DNA from: UBA7359 sp964523895
GTDB taxonomy: Bacteria; Pseudomonadota; Gammaproteobacteria; Eutrophobiales; Eutrophobiaceae
Assembly: GCA_964523895.1 (NCBI GenBank)
Contig: CAZGBJ010000003.1
Coordinates: forward strand, 78,735-142,734
DNA: 64,000 bases
Reading direction: 5' to 3'
Each line of letters starts with the position of its first letter. Within the stretch, counting starts at the first letter, position 1. Under the pieces are notes generated by a model. It was given only the letters and a program-made list of their open reading frames with translations. It made no database searches and was not told the DNA's origin. The translations under genes were made by a program, and so were the position numbers. Shown one piece after another: positions 52,337-61,772 of this stretch.

Positions 52337-52951
52337 TTATTCCTGCTCAATAATCGAGTCAGCAATACGTTCACTAAGTTCACCGTATAATTGGCGCATC
52401 GCCGAGATCATTTGATCGTAGTTCTCTTCTTCAAGAATCTGTTCACTTTGTAAATCGGTACTAAATACACCTAGCGATTGTGATTGCGAACCACTAGTAA
52501 GTTGCCATCGCGCAATAAGTTTTACCGTGTTATCAACATCCAGTTCAAATTGCTCAATATGAATTTGCACACGATAATCCGGCGAAGATGACGACCGATT
52601 TAAAGGTGTGCCTACATCAATCGTTGATAACAGCCTCGATAAATTTCTTGCCACACTACGTAATAGATTTTTGCGTAAATTTTCGCCCCACTGATTATCA
52701 TCTGAAAATTCAAGTCGACTTTCACTGCTTCGTGATGCAATTTGAAAACGTTCCAGATATTGGGGAATATGCAGATCAAGTATCTCTATACTTAGCGGCC
52801 GAACTGTTTTAACAGATTCGCCCGAATACTCCACTGGCTCAACCAGATAATAACGTATTGGTGTCGTCGCACCACCTCCCAAACAGGCAGTTAATAAACA
52901 CATGACGGATAACAATACGATTAATTTATATCCCGAATTCCACATAATCAT
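52337..52951 (-). CDS. pqiC: PqiC-type outer-membrane lipoprotein
   Basis: Lipoprotein of the PqiC/YmbA family, which in E. coli anchors the PqiB tunnel at the outer membrane. It has 204 residues. The lipobox LLTAC is at about residues 19-23, followed by a Gly-rich stretch. The ABC-transporter-auxiliary domain is present (RYYLVEPVEYSG, LEILDLHIPQYLERFQIASR split). The ATG at 52951 overlaps the pqiB stop (TAATG); a second ATG two codons later is equally possible. Confidence 0.9.
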   Translation of the reverse strand: MIMWNSGYKLIVLLSVMCLLTACLGGGATTPIRYYLVEPVEYSGESVKTVRPLSIEILDLHIPQYLERFQIASRSSESRLEFSDDNQWGENLRKNLLRSVARNLSRLLSTIDVGTPLNRSSSSPDYRVQIHIEQFELDVDNTVKLIARWQLTSGSQSQSLGVFSTDLQSEQILEEENYDQMISAMRQLYGELSERIADSIIEQE

Positions 52952-54645
52952 TATTCTCCTTTGGCCTTCTTATCCTTGCCAAAAATTAACGCCTGCGGGT
53001 AACGTTCCAAAGTATCAACTAATGAGCGAATGGATCGTGCCGTTTCTTCAAGTTCGCCGGTTAACTTGATCAGGTTATATTGAGCTGGTGAACTAGGCTC
53101 CAGTATATTATTCGTTTTACCCAAAGTGACGGTTAAACTTTCCAGAGCAAGATGACCGGCATTAATCGCCTCCTGTAGATTAGAAGCGTCTATTTTTTGC
53201 ATAATAGTTTTGAAATTACTCAATGAACTTTGCATGTCTTCTATTGCTGTAGGAATGCCCGGTAATGTAATCAACGCATTTGCATTGTTTATTGTTTTAT
53301 CTGCAGTGACTAATGTTTTGTCAGCATTCTTAATTGTTTCAAGTAAGACAGATGAGACTTCATTAATATCAATAGCGTTAAGTTTGGCTAATAAATTTTC
53401 AGCTGATTGAGTAATTGCGCCAAAGTTTGCTGTTGCCAAAGTAGGTAATTCGGGGAACGGCGTTGCTTCACCGCTGATATGAATTGGAGAATTCGGGTGC
53501 ATATCCAGTTCAACATATAATTGACTGGTTAACAGGCTGCCTGTTTGCAAGCGTGCTCTGAGTCCTCGCTCTACCAATTTATTCAATGTATTGTAGGAAG
53601 AACCTGTATCCTCATTACCACGTTCGATAATTCTTTGTAATTCAATTTCGATTAATACCGGAATACGAAAGGAAGTATCTTCACTATTAAATTCTAGCCT
53701 GACATCAAGCACCGAGCCCACTTTAATACCCTTAAATTCAACCGGCGCACCAATATTTAAACCGCGCACAGAACTATCAAAGAACATTATAAACTTGAGC
53801 TTTCTGGTATAGGAACGTTCCTGAACAGCTTCGAAATTTTCATGCAGAGTAAACACCAGATTGTCAACTTCAGTCGCTGCCTGCTCCAGAGTCTCCGGTG
53901 TATCAAAGGCAATACCACCAAACATCATTGACCGAATAGATGCAGTCTCTACCTTAAAGCCATCAGCGCCCATAGACACATTAATACCACTGACATTCCA
54001 GAAGTAAGTATTTCCACGGATAAGTTGATCGAAAGGATCTTTGATAAATGCATGAACATAGACGCTCTTACGGTCATTGCCCAGTTCATGCCCTAGAACT
54101 TCACCGGCGAGCAAGCCCTGATAGTAAATCGGCGAACCGACATCAACCGAACCAAGCTTATGTGTTACTAGCACGATCTCCTGACCCTGCTCATCGGCCT
54201 TAACAACGGGTTGTTCTTCCAGGCCAACAAAATGCCGCTGTTGTGCGCCGGGACCTGGTTCGATCTCAATATAAGCACCCGAAATTAATGTGCTCAAACC
54301 CGAAGCACCCTGCAAACCTAGTTTTGGCTTAACCACCCAGAATTGAGTACTTCGACGTAAAAATTTCTCCGATCCCTTACTAAATTCAGCCGTCAGAATG
54401 ACATTAGAAAAATCATCACTAAATTTAATATGCTCAACAACGCCTATATCGACATTCTTGTATTTAATTCTGGTCTTGCCTACCTCAATACCTTCTGCTG
54501 TCTTGAAACTGATAGTGACCTGAGGACCCTGTTCAGATAAGGTTTTCACGATTAGCCAACCACCCACCAGCAGCGTAATGAATGGAATTAACCAGACGAT
54601 AGAAGGACCAGATCGTTTGCTAACTTGTGGGCTTGAGATTTCCAT
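52951..54645 (-). CDS. pqiB: PqiB-type MCE (MlaD-domain) intermembrane lipid transport protein
   Basis: Forms a periplasm-spanning tunnel for lipids between inner and outer membranes. It has 564 residues (E. coli PqiB 546). One N-terminal span (about 16-34) is followed by three MCE domains (about 38-120, 155-225 and 288-385), with signatures GIEVGKTRIKYKNVDIGVV, VDVGSPIYYQGLLAGEV and LNIGAPVEFKGIKVGSV. A long C-terminal helical region (about 400-540) corresponds to the needle-like coil. It lies between pqiA (12-nt gap) and pqiC. Confidence 0.95.
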   Translation of the reverse strand: MEISSPQVSKRSGPSIVWLIPFITLLVGGWLIVKTLSEQGPQVTISFKTAEGIEVGKTRIKYKNVDIGVVEHIKFSDDFSNVILTAEFSKGSEKFLRRSTQFWVVKPKLGLQGASGLSTLISGAYIEIEPGPGAQQRHFVGLEEQPVVKADEQGQEIVLVTHKLGSVDVGSPIYYQGLLAGEVLGHELGNDRKSVYVHAFIKDPFDQLIRGNTYFWNVSGINVSMGADGFKVETASIRSMMFGGIAFDTPETLEQAATEVDNLVFTLHENFEAVQERSYTRKLKFIMFFDSSVRGLNIGAPVEFKGIKVGSVLDVRLEFNSEDTSFRIPVLIEIELQRIIERGNEDTGSSYNTLNKLVERGLRARLQTGSLLTSQLYVELDMHPNSPIHISGEATPFPELPTLATANFGAITQSAENLLAKLNAIDINEVSSVLLETIKNADKTLVTADKTINNANALITLPGIPTAIEDMQSSLSNFKTIMQKIDASNLQEAINAGHLALESLTVTLGKTNNILEPSSPAQYNLIKLTGELEETARSIRSLVDTLERYPQALIFGKDKKAKGE

Positions 54646-54657
54646 ATTCCTCTAAAT

Positions 54658-55899
54658 TTATTGTTCTTTTTCTCTAACATTATCCCATATTAGGCGCGAA
54701 TCAAAACTTTGCGCAGCAAACATGGTAATAACGACAACGCCGGCAAAAAAGATGGCGCCAATTCCCGGACGTATTGTTGATAACGCGTCCAGACTGACCA
54801 GAGCCGAGAGCAAACCAACCAGAAAAATATCCACCATTGACCAAGCACCAATTACCTCCGTCACTCGATAAAGCAAAGTACGATCACGAGGGCGCCATAC
54901 GGATTTTTTTTGCACACTGAATAATAAAAAACTCAGGGTGATTAACTTCGTAACCGGAACAACTATGCTGGCGACAAACACGATCAAAGCTAATCCCCAC
55001 ATACCAGATTCAATTAAATGTAAAACACCACTCATAATTGTATTTGGCTCGCCCTGACCAAAACGTATCACTGTCATTACCGGATAAACATTGGCCGGAA
55101 TTAACAACACAACAGCTGCAGCTAACAAAGCCCAGGTTGTTTCTATGCTGTTCTTTTTTCTGTGATGCAATGATGAGCCACATCGAGAACAATGTTGTTG
55201 TTCGTCTGAATCTAAACTAAGAAAACCACATGTATGGCAATTCAGAATTTTTTTATTTGCTGCTTCATCGCTGGATAAATCCAATGGTGTATGTCCTGTT
55301 AAAGACCATAATTGATGGGGATTAAAACTTGCCCGTGCCGCAGTATAAGCAACGAGCAATAACGCCAGCGCAACCAGCGCGGGACCAAAAATCACATTGG
55401 CTAAATCCTGCAATTTAACAATGCCGATCAATACTCCCAGCATAAATACACCAACCAGACTCCAAGGCAATATCGCGTTAACTATGCGATACACCGTGCC
55501 CATACGTGGAGCGACTTTGCCGAGACTCGCCGGAACAAGTAAATAAAGCATGCCAACAATCACTATCAACGGAAATAAGATACTGGTCACAAAGATAAGC
55601 ACGCCCAACTCACCCATACCCATCTCATACATTGCCCAACCGCTGGAAAATAGAATATTCTCGACAACTCGCCCACCCAACTCAAGAGATAAAAAAGGAA
55701 ACGTATTGGCAATAATAAAAAGTATCAGTGCTGTGAAATACAACGCTAAACTACGATTTAATGAATCGGGGGTATGTCGATAAAGTAAATTTCCGCAATA
55801 CAAGCAATTCGCCTTTGCTCCCACAGGAATCAATTCATAATGATGAAGGTGATCGCACTCGTGACAGGCGATGATTTCCCCAATTAAACTATCAGCCAT
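54658..55899 (-). CDS. pqiA: PqiA-type inner-membrane protein
   Basis: Inner-membrane partner of PqiB. It has 413 residues (E. coli 417). Two PqiA domains, each with a cytoplasmic zinc-ribbon: CHEC and CLYC at about 13-16 and 33-36, then CHTC and CSRC at about 221-224 and 236-239. Each is followed by four hydrophobic spans, including LALYFTALILFIIANTFPFL and VLLIPANVYPVMTVI. It is first in the five-gene operon. The 248-bp gap before sulP is AT-rich, with two AATTATAATTAT-type repeats and no further gene. Confidence 0.93.
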   Translation of the reverse strand: MADSLIGEIIACHECDHLHHYELIPVGAKANCLYCGNLLYRHTPDSLNRSLALYFTALILFIIANTFPFLSLELGGRVVENILFSSGWAMYEMGMGELGVLIFVTSILFPLIVIVGMLYLLVPASLGKVAPRMGTVYRIVNAILPWSLVGVFMLGVLIGIVKLQDLANVIFGPALVALALLLVAYTAARASFNPHQLWSLTGHTPLDLSSDEAANKKILNCHTCGFLSLDSDEQQHCSRCGSSLHHRKKNSIETTWALLAAAVVLLIPANVYPVMTVIRFGQGEPNTIMSGVLHLIESGMWGLALIVFVASIVVPVTKLITLSFLLFSVQKKSVWRPRDRTLLYRVTEVIGAWSMVDIFLVGLLSALVSLDALSTIRPGIGAIFFAGVVVITMFAAQSFDSRLIWDNVREKEQ

Positions 55900-56147
55900 C
55901 TGTTATACCTGATGATAAATATTCTTCTTATTTGGTTTTGCTCTCTTGAACAGCTTCCTATTCTGCCAAGAATTATAATTATACCTGATTACGAAGTGTA
56001 TTTATCAGAGAGAACGGCAAATGAATGAGTGTTTTGAGAGCAACAGAAAAACGATATTATAATTATAAATCAACCACTTATGAAACAAATAGGGATTCCA
56101 AGCAGTGATTATATTTTTTCAGACCAATCTGACGCCACCACACTGAA

Positions 56148-57773
56148 TTATTTTTTTAAAATCTCTTCGGAAAGCTGCAATGCTTGTAGACGTGATTTAG
56201 TAATATGGTTTTCAGGCAATAGATTATTTACACCAATACTACGTATTACCTTCTCTACTGATTCATTCATACCACAAAGAACAACAGAATCATTATCGTC
56301 TTGTGCTTGTGTCACTGCTTCTTCAATTGCAAGTGATGCACTACTGTCAATAAACGTAACATCAGTGAAATCGAGAATGAGCACATCTTGTTCACGATCA
56401 GCTGTTAACAACTGCACAATATCTTTGGTCGATCCAAAGCTCATAGGCCCTTCAATATGAAACAAGACAACATGACCATTAGCTTGATCAAACAATCTAG
56501 CCTCTTCTTCAGTAAGCTCATGCCAATCACCGGCTCCACCCACTATTTTCATGCTGGCAACTTGTGTGTTTGCCATACGTTTAACAAATAGCATGCTGGC
56601 CATAATCGTTCCTACTGCTACCGCCGTAACAAGATCGACTAAAACTGTAAGCGTTAATGTGGTTAACATAATAAATACGCCGGGACCCGGAACCTGATGA
56701 AGTCGACGCACATAATTCCAATCAATAATGTCGTAACCTACTTTAAGTAATATACCGGCGAGTACGGCATGTGGAATATGTTCTGCTAAACTACCCAGGC
56801 CTAAAACCATTAATAATAAAACGACAGCATGTAATGCACCTGAAATCGGTGTACGTCCGCCAGCTCGAACATTCACTACTGTGCGCATGGTGGCACCTGC
56901 ACCAGGAATTGCGCCAAATAAACCCGCTACTATATTTCCGATACCCTGACCGAGTAATTCACGATCTGATTTATGATGGGTTCGCGTCACGCTATCAGCA
57001 ATTAATGACGTTAATAAAGAATCGATAGAGCCCAGAAAAGCCAGGATCAAAGAGAACTTAATAATGACGGCAAATTCTTCGACAGAAAAAACCGGTATCT
57101 GCATACTTGGTAAACCGGTTGGTATCTCACCAATAATACTGGCATCCGTAAAAAAGAATACGCCCATTATCGTGCCGACAATCAGTGCCAATAACGGCCC
57201 TGGAATATAACGACTGATCTGTTGAGGTAGAAAACAAACTATCACTAAAGCAATAAGTCCCAGACTCAATGCATGCGTTTGTATTTGACCAATCAATTCA
57301 GGTAAGGCCAGGACTGATTGCAAAATACCTTTTACTGATTCCCCGCCAACAAACGGTGCAAGTTGCAAGATGATGATGATGCAACCAATGCCGCTCATAA
57401 AACCGGAAACAACGGGATATGGCACAAGATTAATAAACCGTCCAAATTTTAGTATGCCAAAGAGTATTTGAAACACACCGCCTAGCATCACCACCGTAAA
57501 AGCCATTGCTGGATTATGTGAAAAATGCATGATGATAGCTGTCATCACTACTGTCATAGGGCCGGTAGGACCCGAGACCTGAGACGGTGTACCACCAAAT
57601 ATGGCCGCAAAAAAACCAACTAGTATAGCGCCGTACATCCCAGCCAACGCACCGGCACCAGAAGCCACGCCAAAAGCAAGTGCGAGAGGCAAAGCAACGA
57701 CCGCAGCGGTTAAACCACCATAAATATCGCCACGTAAGTTATCTAGAGTAAAACCGTGAATAAAACGAGTCAT
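56148..57773 (-). CDS. SulP-family anion transporter with STAS domain
   Basis: Inner-membrane anion transporter or exchanger; family substrates include sulfate, bicarbonate and other anions. It has 541 residues. About twelve spans fill residues 15-405, with GLTAAVVALPLALAFGVASG (split, about 21-40) and the SulP signature SGPTGPMTVVMTAII (about 67-81). The STAS domain (about 435-541) holds VVLFHIEGPMSFGS and LDFTDVTFIDSSASLAIE. It follows the DsbA-like gene by 53 nt. With sox genes nearby, sulfate export or bicarbonate uptake are both conceivable. Confidence 0.93.
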   Translation of the reverse strand: MTRFIHGFTLDNLRGDIYGGLTAAVVALPLALAFGVASGAGALAGMYGAILVGFFAAIFGGTPSQVSGPTGPMTVVMTAIIMHFSHNPAMAFTVVMLGGVFQILFGILKFGRFINLVPYPVVSGFMSGIGCIIIILQLAPFVGGESVKGILQSVLALPELIGQIQTHALSLGLIALVIVCFLPQQISRYIPGPLLALIVGTIMGVFFFTDASIIGEIPTGLPSMQIPVFSVEEFAVIIKFSLILAFLGSIDSLLTSLIADSVTRTHHKSDRELLGQGIGNIVAGLFGAIPGAGATMRTVVNVRAGGRTPISGALHAVVLLLMVLGLGSLAEHIPHAVLAGILLKVGYDIIDWNYVRRLHQVPGPGVFIMLTTLTLTVLVDLVTAVAVGTIMASMLFVKRMANTQVASMKIVGGAGDWHELTEEEARLFDQANGHVVLFHIEGPMSFGSTKDIVQLLTADREQDVLILDFTDVTFIDSSASLAIEEAVTQAQDDNDSVVLCGMNESVEKVIRSIGVNNLLPENHITKSRLQALQLSEEILKK

Positions 57774-57826
57774 GCTTATTATTATCTTTATTCAAAAAAG
57801 TAGAGATTACACAAAATGAAGGCTTA

Positions 57827-58444
57827 TTAGAAATGCTGATTTATCTTTTCCAACATAGCATCAATATTTAAATAATCAGGCTCAATTCTAATTTGTTGAT
57901 TGCCTGTATCTAATAACAAGCTGGGAAAACTATTCAAACCTAAACGGCGTGATTGCTTTATTTCCTGTTGCAGTAGCTCATCTATTTCTAATGATTGAAT
58001 ATCTTTAGTAAATTTATCTTTGTTTAAACTAATCTCAACCGCCAACTCAATCAAGGTTGAAATATCAGAAGGATTTCGTGCTTGTAGGTAATAAGCTTGT
58101 TGTATTGCCAGTGTCATTAACAGATCAAACTCGTCACCCTGCGCTCGAGCTGCAATGACGGCGCGACAGGCAGGATAGGTGCTGCGGCGTGGTTTACATC
58201 TGATCCAAAAATCATAATTGAATTTTGTCTCGGGAACCTGTTGTTCGATTCTCCGCCAGTTGCCTTGCACATATATCCGTGTTTCATCAGACATAGCTTC
58301 ATCACTGTCAACCGCCAAACCACCCAATAAACGAATAATTTTGATCTGTTTTGGCAACTCCGTTAATAGCGCATTGAGTGACGGCCTAAATGCCCAACAC
58401 CAACTGCACATCGGATCGTGGACATAATAAAGTATTGCCGACAC
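57827..58444 (-). CDS. DsbA-family thioredoxin-fold protein, apparently cytoplasmic
   Basis: Thiol-disulfide or transferase-type protein with a DsbA/FrnE-like fold. It has 205 residues. The N-terminal CxxC is in HDPMCSWCWAFRP (9-21), preceded by the first strand without any signal peptide. The helical insertion covers about 60-140, and the cis-Pro region is LGLNSFPSLLLD (about 167-178). It is 14 nt downstream of pfp and 53 nt upstream of sulP on the same strand. Related proteins are often annotated only as DsbA family protein; a specific substrate cannot be given. Confidence 0.88.
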   Translation of the reverse strand: MSAILYYVHDPMCSWCWAFRPSLNALLTELPKQIKIIRLLGGLAVDSDEAMSDETRIYVQGNWRRIEQQVPETKFNYDFWIRCKPRRSTYPACRAVIAARAQGDEFDLLMTLAIQQAYYLQARNPSDISTLIELAVEISLNKDKFTKDIQSLEIDELLQQEIKQSRRLGLNSFPSLLLDTGNQQIRIEPDYLNIDAMLEKINQHF

Positions 58445-58458
58445 CGGTATTTGATAAC

Positions 58459-59724
58459 TTAAAGTTCGAAACTTGTATTTAGAATCTTTGCTACCGATTT
58501 ATTTTTTAGTGTGACATAAACCGGCATCCCCTTTTCATAAGGAGGATAGTCTTCACCTTCAATCAACGGACTGAGATAACGACGACACGCATCAGTAATA
58601 CCAAAACCATCTTCGGTAATAAATTCTTTCGGCATCATCTTTTCAACGTTGGCTACATCTTCCAGTTTTGCTTTACCAATTTCCCAGACATAAGGTTCAT
58701 CTGATTTTCTATCAATTGTAGGCATGACTGCATTTTCTCCGGCAAGCGCCATTTCAACCGCAGCCTGCCCTAAAGCATAGGCCTGTTCAACATCGGTCTT
58801 TGAAGCAATGTGTCTGGCCGCACGTTGCAGGTAATCAGCAACCGCCCAATGAAATTTATAACCCAAAGCATCTTTTATCATATTGGCAACAACCGGTGCT
58901 GCGCCACCTAGCTGAGCATGTCCAAATGCATCACGCGTACCTTGTTCGGCAAGAAATTTCCCATCCGGCCAATGTGCTCCTTCAGAAACGGCGATTGAGC
59001 AGTAACCATGTTGTTCAACGTTTTCTTTAACCTTTTTAATAAAGGCATCTTGATTAAATTCAATCTCAGGAAAAAGAATAACAACGGGGATATCATTATC
59101 TGCATCGGCAGCTAAACCACCGGCAGCGGCAATCCAACCAGCATGTCGACCCATGACTTCAATCACAAAAACTTTTGTAGAGGTTTTTGCCATAGAACAA
59201 ACGTCATAAGAAGCTTCACGAGTTGATATAGCAATATACTTGGCAACAGAACCAAAGCCCGGACAGACATCGGTAATCGGCAAATCATTATCTACCGTTT
59301 TCGGCACATGAATCGCCTGAATCGGAAAACCCATTTTCTCAGAAATCTGTGAAATTTTATGACAGGTGTCGGCTGAATCGCCTCCACCGTTATAAAAAAA
59401 ATAAGCAATATTATGTGCCTTGAATACTTCAATAAGGCGCTCATATTCTGCTTTGCTCTCTTCCAGACCTTTTAGTTTATAGCGACAAGAACCAAACGCA
59501 CCAGACGGTGTGTGTCTTAGCGCAGCAATATCCGCATCAGATTCCTGACTAGTGTCAATTAAGTCCTCTGTTAGTGCGCCGATAATACCGTTGCGGCCAG
59601 CATAAACATTTGCAATCTTATCAGTGTGTTTTCTTGCGGTTTCAATCACACCGCAAGCACTGGCATTAATCACTGCCGTTACTCCTCCAGATTGCGCGTA
59701 GAAGGCATTTTTGGTCACTGCCAT
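58459..59724 (-). CDS. pfp: Pyrophosphate-type 6-phosphofructokinase
   Basis: Reversible phosphorylation of fructose 6-phosphate, probably with pyrophosphate. It has 421 residues. The substrate-binding loop reads GGDS at 114-117, where ATP enzymes have GGDG and many PPi enzymes GGDD. The catalytic motif is PKTVDND (141-147), whose Lys in place of the Gly of ATP enzymes (PGTIDND) marks PPi use. EVMGRHAGWIAAA (about 189-201) and the SEGAHWPDG region are conserved. It is first in pfp-dsbA-like-sulP and divergent from the bepA gene. Some enzymes of this clade also phosphorylate sedoheptulose 7-phosphate. Confidence 0.92.
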   Translation of the reverse strand: MAVTKNAFYAQSGGVTAVINASACGVIETARKHTDKIANVYAGRNGIIGALTEDLIDTSQESDADIAALRHTPSGAFGSCRYKLKGLEESKAEYERLIEVFKAHNIAYFFYNGGGDSADTCHKISQISEKMGFPIQAIHVPKTVDNDLPITDVCPGFGSVAKYIAISTREASYDVCSMAKTSTKVFVIEVMGRHAGWIAAAGGLAADADNDIPVVILFPEIEFNQDAFIKKVKENVEQHGYCSIAVSEGAHWPDGKFLAEQGTRDAFGHAQLGGAAPVVANMIKDALGYKFHWAVADYLQRAARHIASKTDVEQAYALGQAAVEMALAGENAVMPTIDRKSDEPYVWEIGKAKLEDVANVEKMMPKEFITEDGFGITDACRRYLSPLIEGEDYPPYEKGMPVYVTLKNKSVAKILNTSFEL

Positions 59725-59804
59725 ATTCTTTATACTCCTGATAATTTTTAAACGAATCGCAACAAATACAGTCTATATTGTTATGATAAAGCAAACGGGG
59801 AATA

Positions 59805-59827
59805 ATATGTTGCAACATATTGCAACA
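59805..59827. promoter_or_regulatory. Palindrome and direct repeat between pfp and bepA
   Basis: ATATGTTGCAACATAT (59805-59820) is a perfect 16-bp palindrome, and TTGCAACA recurs at 59810 and 59820, one helical turn apart. It lies 14-36 bp before the bepA ATG and about 80 bp from the pfp start. A candidate operator for an unknown regulator. Confidence 0.5.
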
Positions 59828-59840
59828 CCACATTAGATTT

Positions 59841-61316
59841 ATGCATTTTCTAAAAAAAATACAGCAACATTATTTCAAGAGATCGCTTATCTTTCTTATC
59901 CTGTTACCGATCCTGTCATTTGCCGCGGGAAACAGTGATTTACCTGATTTTGGTGATTCCGCCGGAAGTGTTGTTTCACCAGAATTTGAACGTCGACTTG
60001 GCAAGATGTTCCTGAATCAGGTTCGGCACTTTGAGCAGGTTGTCAGCGATCCTGAAATTGAGTCTTACATTCAGTCTATCGGCTATCAACTAGCCTCTCA
60101 CAGTGACAATACGGAGCAGGCTTTCACATTCTTTGTTGTCAATAATACCGCTATTAATGCGTTTGCCGGACCAGGCGGCATGATCGGTATTAATAGCGGC
60201 GTTATTCTCAACTCAAGTAATGAGAGCGAGTTGGCTGCAGTAATGGCGCACGAAATTGCACATGTAACACAACGCCACCTTGCTCGTCAGTTTGAGCAAC
60301 AAAATCTACTTAGTATACCGACAGCAGCAGCGATGGTTGGCGCAATTCTCGTTGCTGTTGTAAACCCGGAAGCCGGCGCCGCCGCGCTAGCAGGAGTATC
60401 AGGTTTAAGTACGCAAAACCAGATTAATTTCACTCGTGCTAATGAAGAAGAAGCAGATCGTGTTGGCATGCAAACTCTGGAAAGGGCAAATTACGACCCA
60501 CGCGGCATGCCCGCCTTTTTTGAAACGCTACAAAGAATATCGCGTTATTCTCAAAGTGCGGCACCGGAATTTTTGCGTTCTCACCCTTTGACCACATCTC
60601 GAATAGCGGACTCCATAGCTAGAGCAGAAATGTATCCTAAAAAAGAATTTTCTAATACGCACTCTTATGAATTAGTTCGCTATAAATTATTTGTTGGCTC
60701 ATTCAAGTCAGCTAAAGAAGCTGCTACTCATTTACGCGGAAAATTAAATAAGAGCGAAGACTCTAAAAAAGAAAAACTACCTATTCGTTATGGCCTGGCC
60801 TATGCTTATATTGGCGACAATGATTTTGTCCGCGCAAAACAACAAATTGATGTTTTACTTAAAGACAGCCCGGATAATATTGCCTATCTTTTATTAGCCG
60901 CTAAATATCAAACAGCTCAATCAAATTATGATGCTGCTTTTACCATTTTTAAAAAAGCCTACCAGCTATTCCCTGATTATAAGCCGGTCATAACCACTTA
61001 CAGCCGTGCCTTACTTGATGTAAAAAGGGCAAAACAGGCGCGTGACATATTGAAGAATTATGAACGACACTATTCACACGACTTGAATACTTATTCCTTG
61101 TTAGGTCAGGCAGAAGCCATGCTCGGAAATGAAATTGAAACGGCTTTTATCCAGGCAGAATATTATTTTCTTGCTGCTAATACCAAGCTTGCTGTTGATA
61201 AACTCAAGTTTATTCAGCAACAATACAAGCTCGATTACTATCAGGAGCAACGCGCTACGGCACGCATGACTGAATTCGAGTATGAATTAGAACTAGAAGA
61301 AAACCTTGATCTATAA
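59841..61316 (+). CDS. bepA: BepA-like M48 metalloprotease with TPR repeats
   Basis: Periplasmic zinc protease and chaperone for outer-membrane protein assembly (BepA/YfgC family). It has 491 residues (E. coli 487). The signal peptide ends near FAAG (about 30). The zinc site is AVMAHEIAHVTQRHL, with the HEIAH histidines near residue 133 and the downstream ligand in ANEEEADRVGM near 196-206. The TPR region (about 290-450) covers alpha-helical repeats such as YGLAYAYIGDNDFVRAKQQI. The start is ATG 59841; the frame extends 7 codons to a TTG inside the upstream palindrome. soxY begins 3 nt after its stop, so the genes are coupled. Confidence 0.92.
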   Translation: MHFLKKIQQHYFKRSLIFLILLPILSFAAGNSDLPDFGDSAGSVVSPEFERRLGKMFLNQVRHFEQVVSDPEIESYIQSIGYQLASHSDNTEQAFTFFVVNNTAINAFAGPGGMIGINSGVILNSSNESELAAVMAHEIAHVTQRHLARQFEQQNLLSIPTAAAMVGAILVAVVNPEAGAAALAGVSGLSTQNQINFTRANEEEADRVGMQTLERANYDPRGMPAFFETLQRISRYSQSAAPEFLRSHPLTTSRIADSIARAEMYPKKEFSNTHSYELVRYKLFVGSFKSAKEAATHLRGKLNKSEDSKKEKLPIRYGLAYAYIGDNDFVRAKQQIDVLLKDSPDNIAYLLLAAKYQTAQSNYDAAFTIFKKAYQLFPDYKPVITTYSRALLDVKRAKQARDILKNYERHYSHDLNTYSLLGQAEAMLGNEIETAFIQAEYYFLAANTKLAVDKLKFIQQQYKLDYYQEQRATARMTEFEYELELEENLDL

Positions 61317-61319
61317 AAA

Positions 61320-61772
61320 ATGTTACGCAGAGATACTCTAAAATACCTTGCATCCGGTTCACTGATATTATTATCAGGCATACTTAAACCTGTGTCCGCT
61401 TTAGCCAAATGGAATCAAGAAGCATTTGATGCCACAAACCTTAATGACGCCATTAATAGTTATTTTCCAGAACAACAAATTGAAGAAACCGATCAAATTA
61501 AAATTGGCGTTCACCCTGTTATCGAAAATGGAGCGGTCGTACCAATAAAGATAAATACTGATTTAACAAAACTTGAGTCTATTACAATTTTTGTTGATAA
61601 AAACCCAACAGCGTTAATTGCCAATTTTGATCTTTCCCCCGGTTGCCTGGGTTTTGTTTCTACTCGTATAAAAATGGAACAGCCGTCAGATATCATTGTT
61701 GTCGTTAAATCAAACGGAAAACTTTTCTCAACAAAAACATTTGTTGAAGTTCAAGAAGGAGGTTGTGGGTAA
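61320..61772 (+). CDS. soxY: Thiosulfate-carrier protein SoxY
   Basis: Sulfur-substrate carrier of the Sox thiosulfate oxidation system, acting in the periplasm as a SoxYZ heterodimer. It has 150 residues. The N-terminus MLRRDTLKYLASGS is a twin-arginine type signal, cleaved after about SALA (29). The C-terminal swinging arm EGGCG ends with the substrate-binding cysteine. The beta-sandwich shows FDLSPGCLGFVSTRIKM. It lies directly behind bepA and overlaps soxZ (TAATG). No soxXAB or soxCD is in the window. Confidence 0.95.
   Translation: MLRRDTLKYLASGSLILLSGILKPVSALAKWNQEAFDATNLNDAINSYFPEQQIEETDQIKIGVHPVIENGAVVPIKINTDLTKLESITIFVDKNPTALIANFDLSPGCLGFVSTRIKMEQPSDIIVVVKSNGKLFSTKTFVEVQEGGCG

Noticed and set aside
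56080..56460. 126-codon plus-strand frame at the sulP 3' end
   Set aside because: Mostly antisense to the STAS domain of SulP, and rich in Ser and Thr as expected of a shadow frame.
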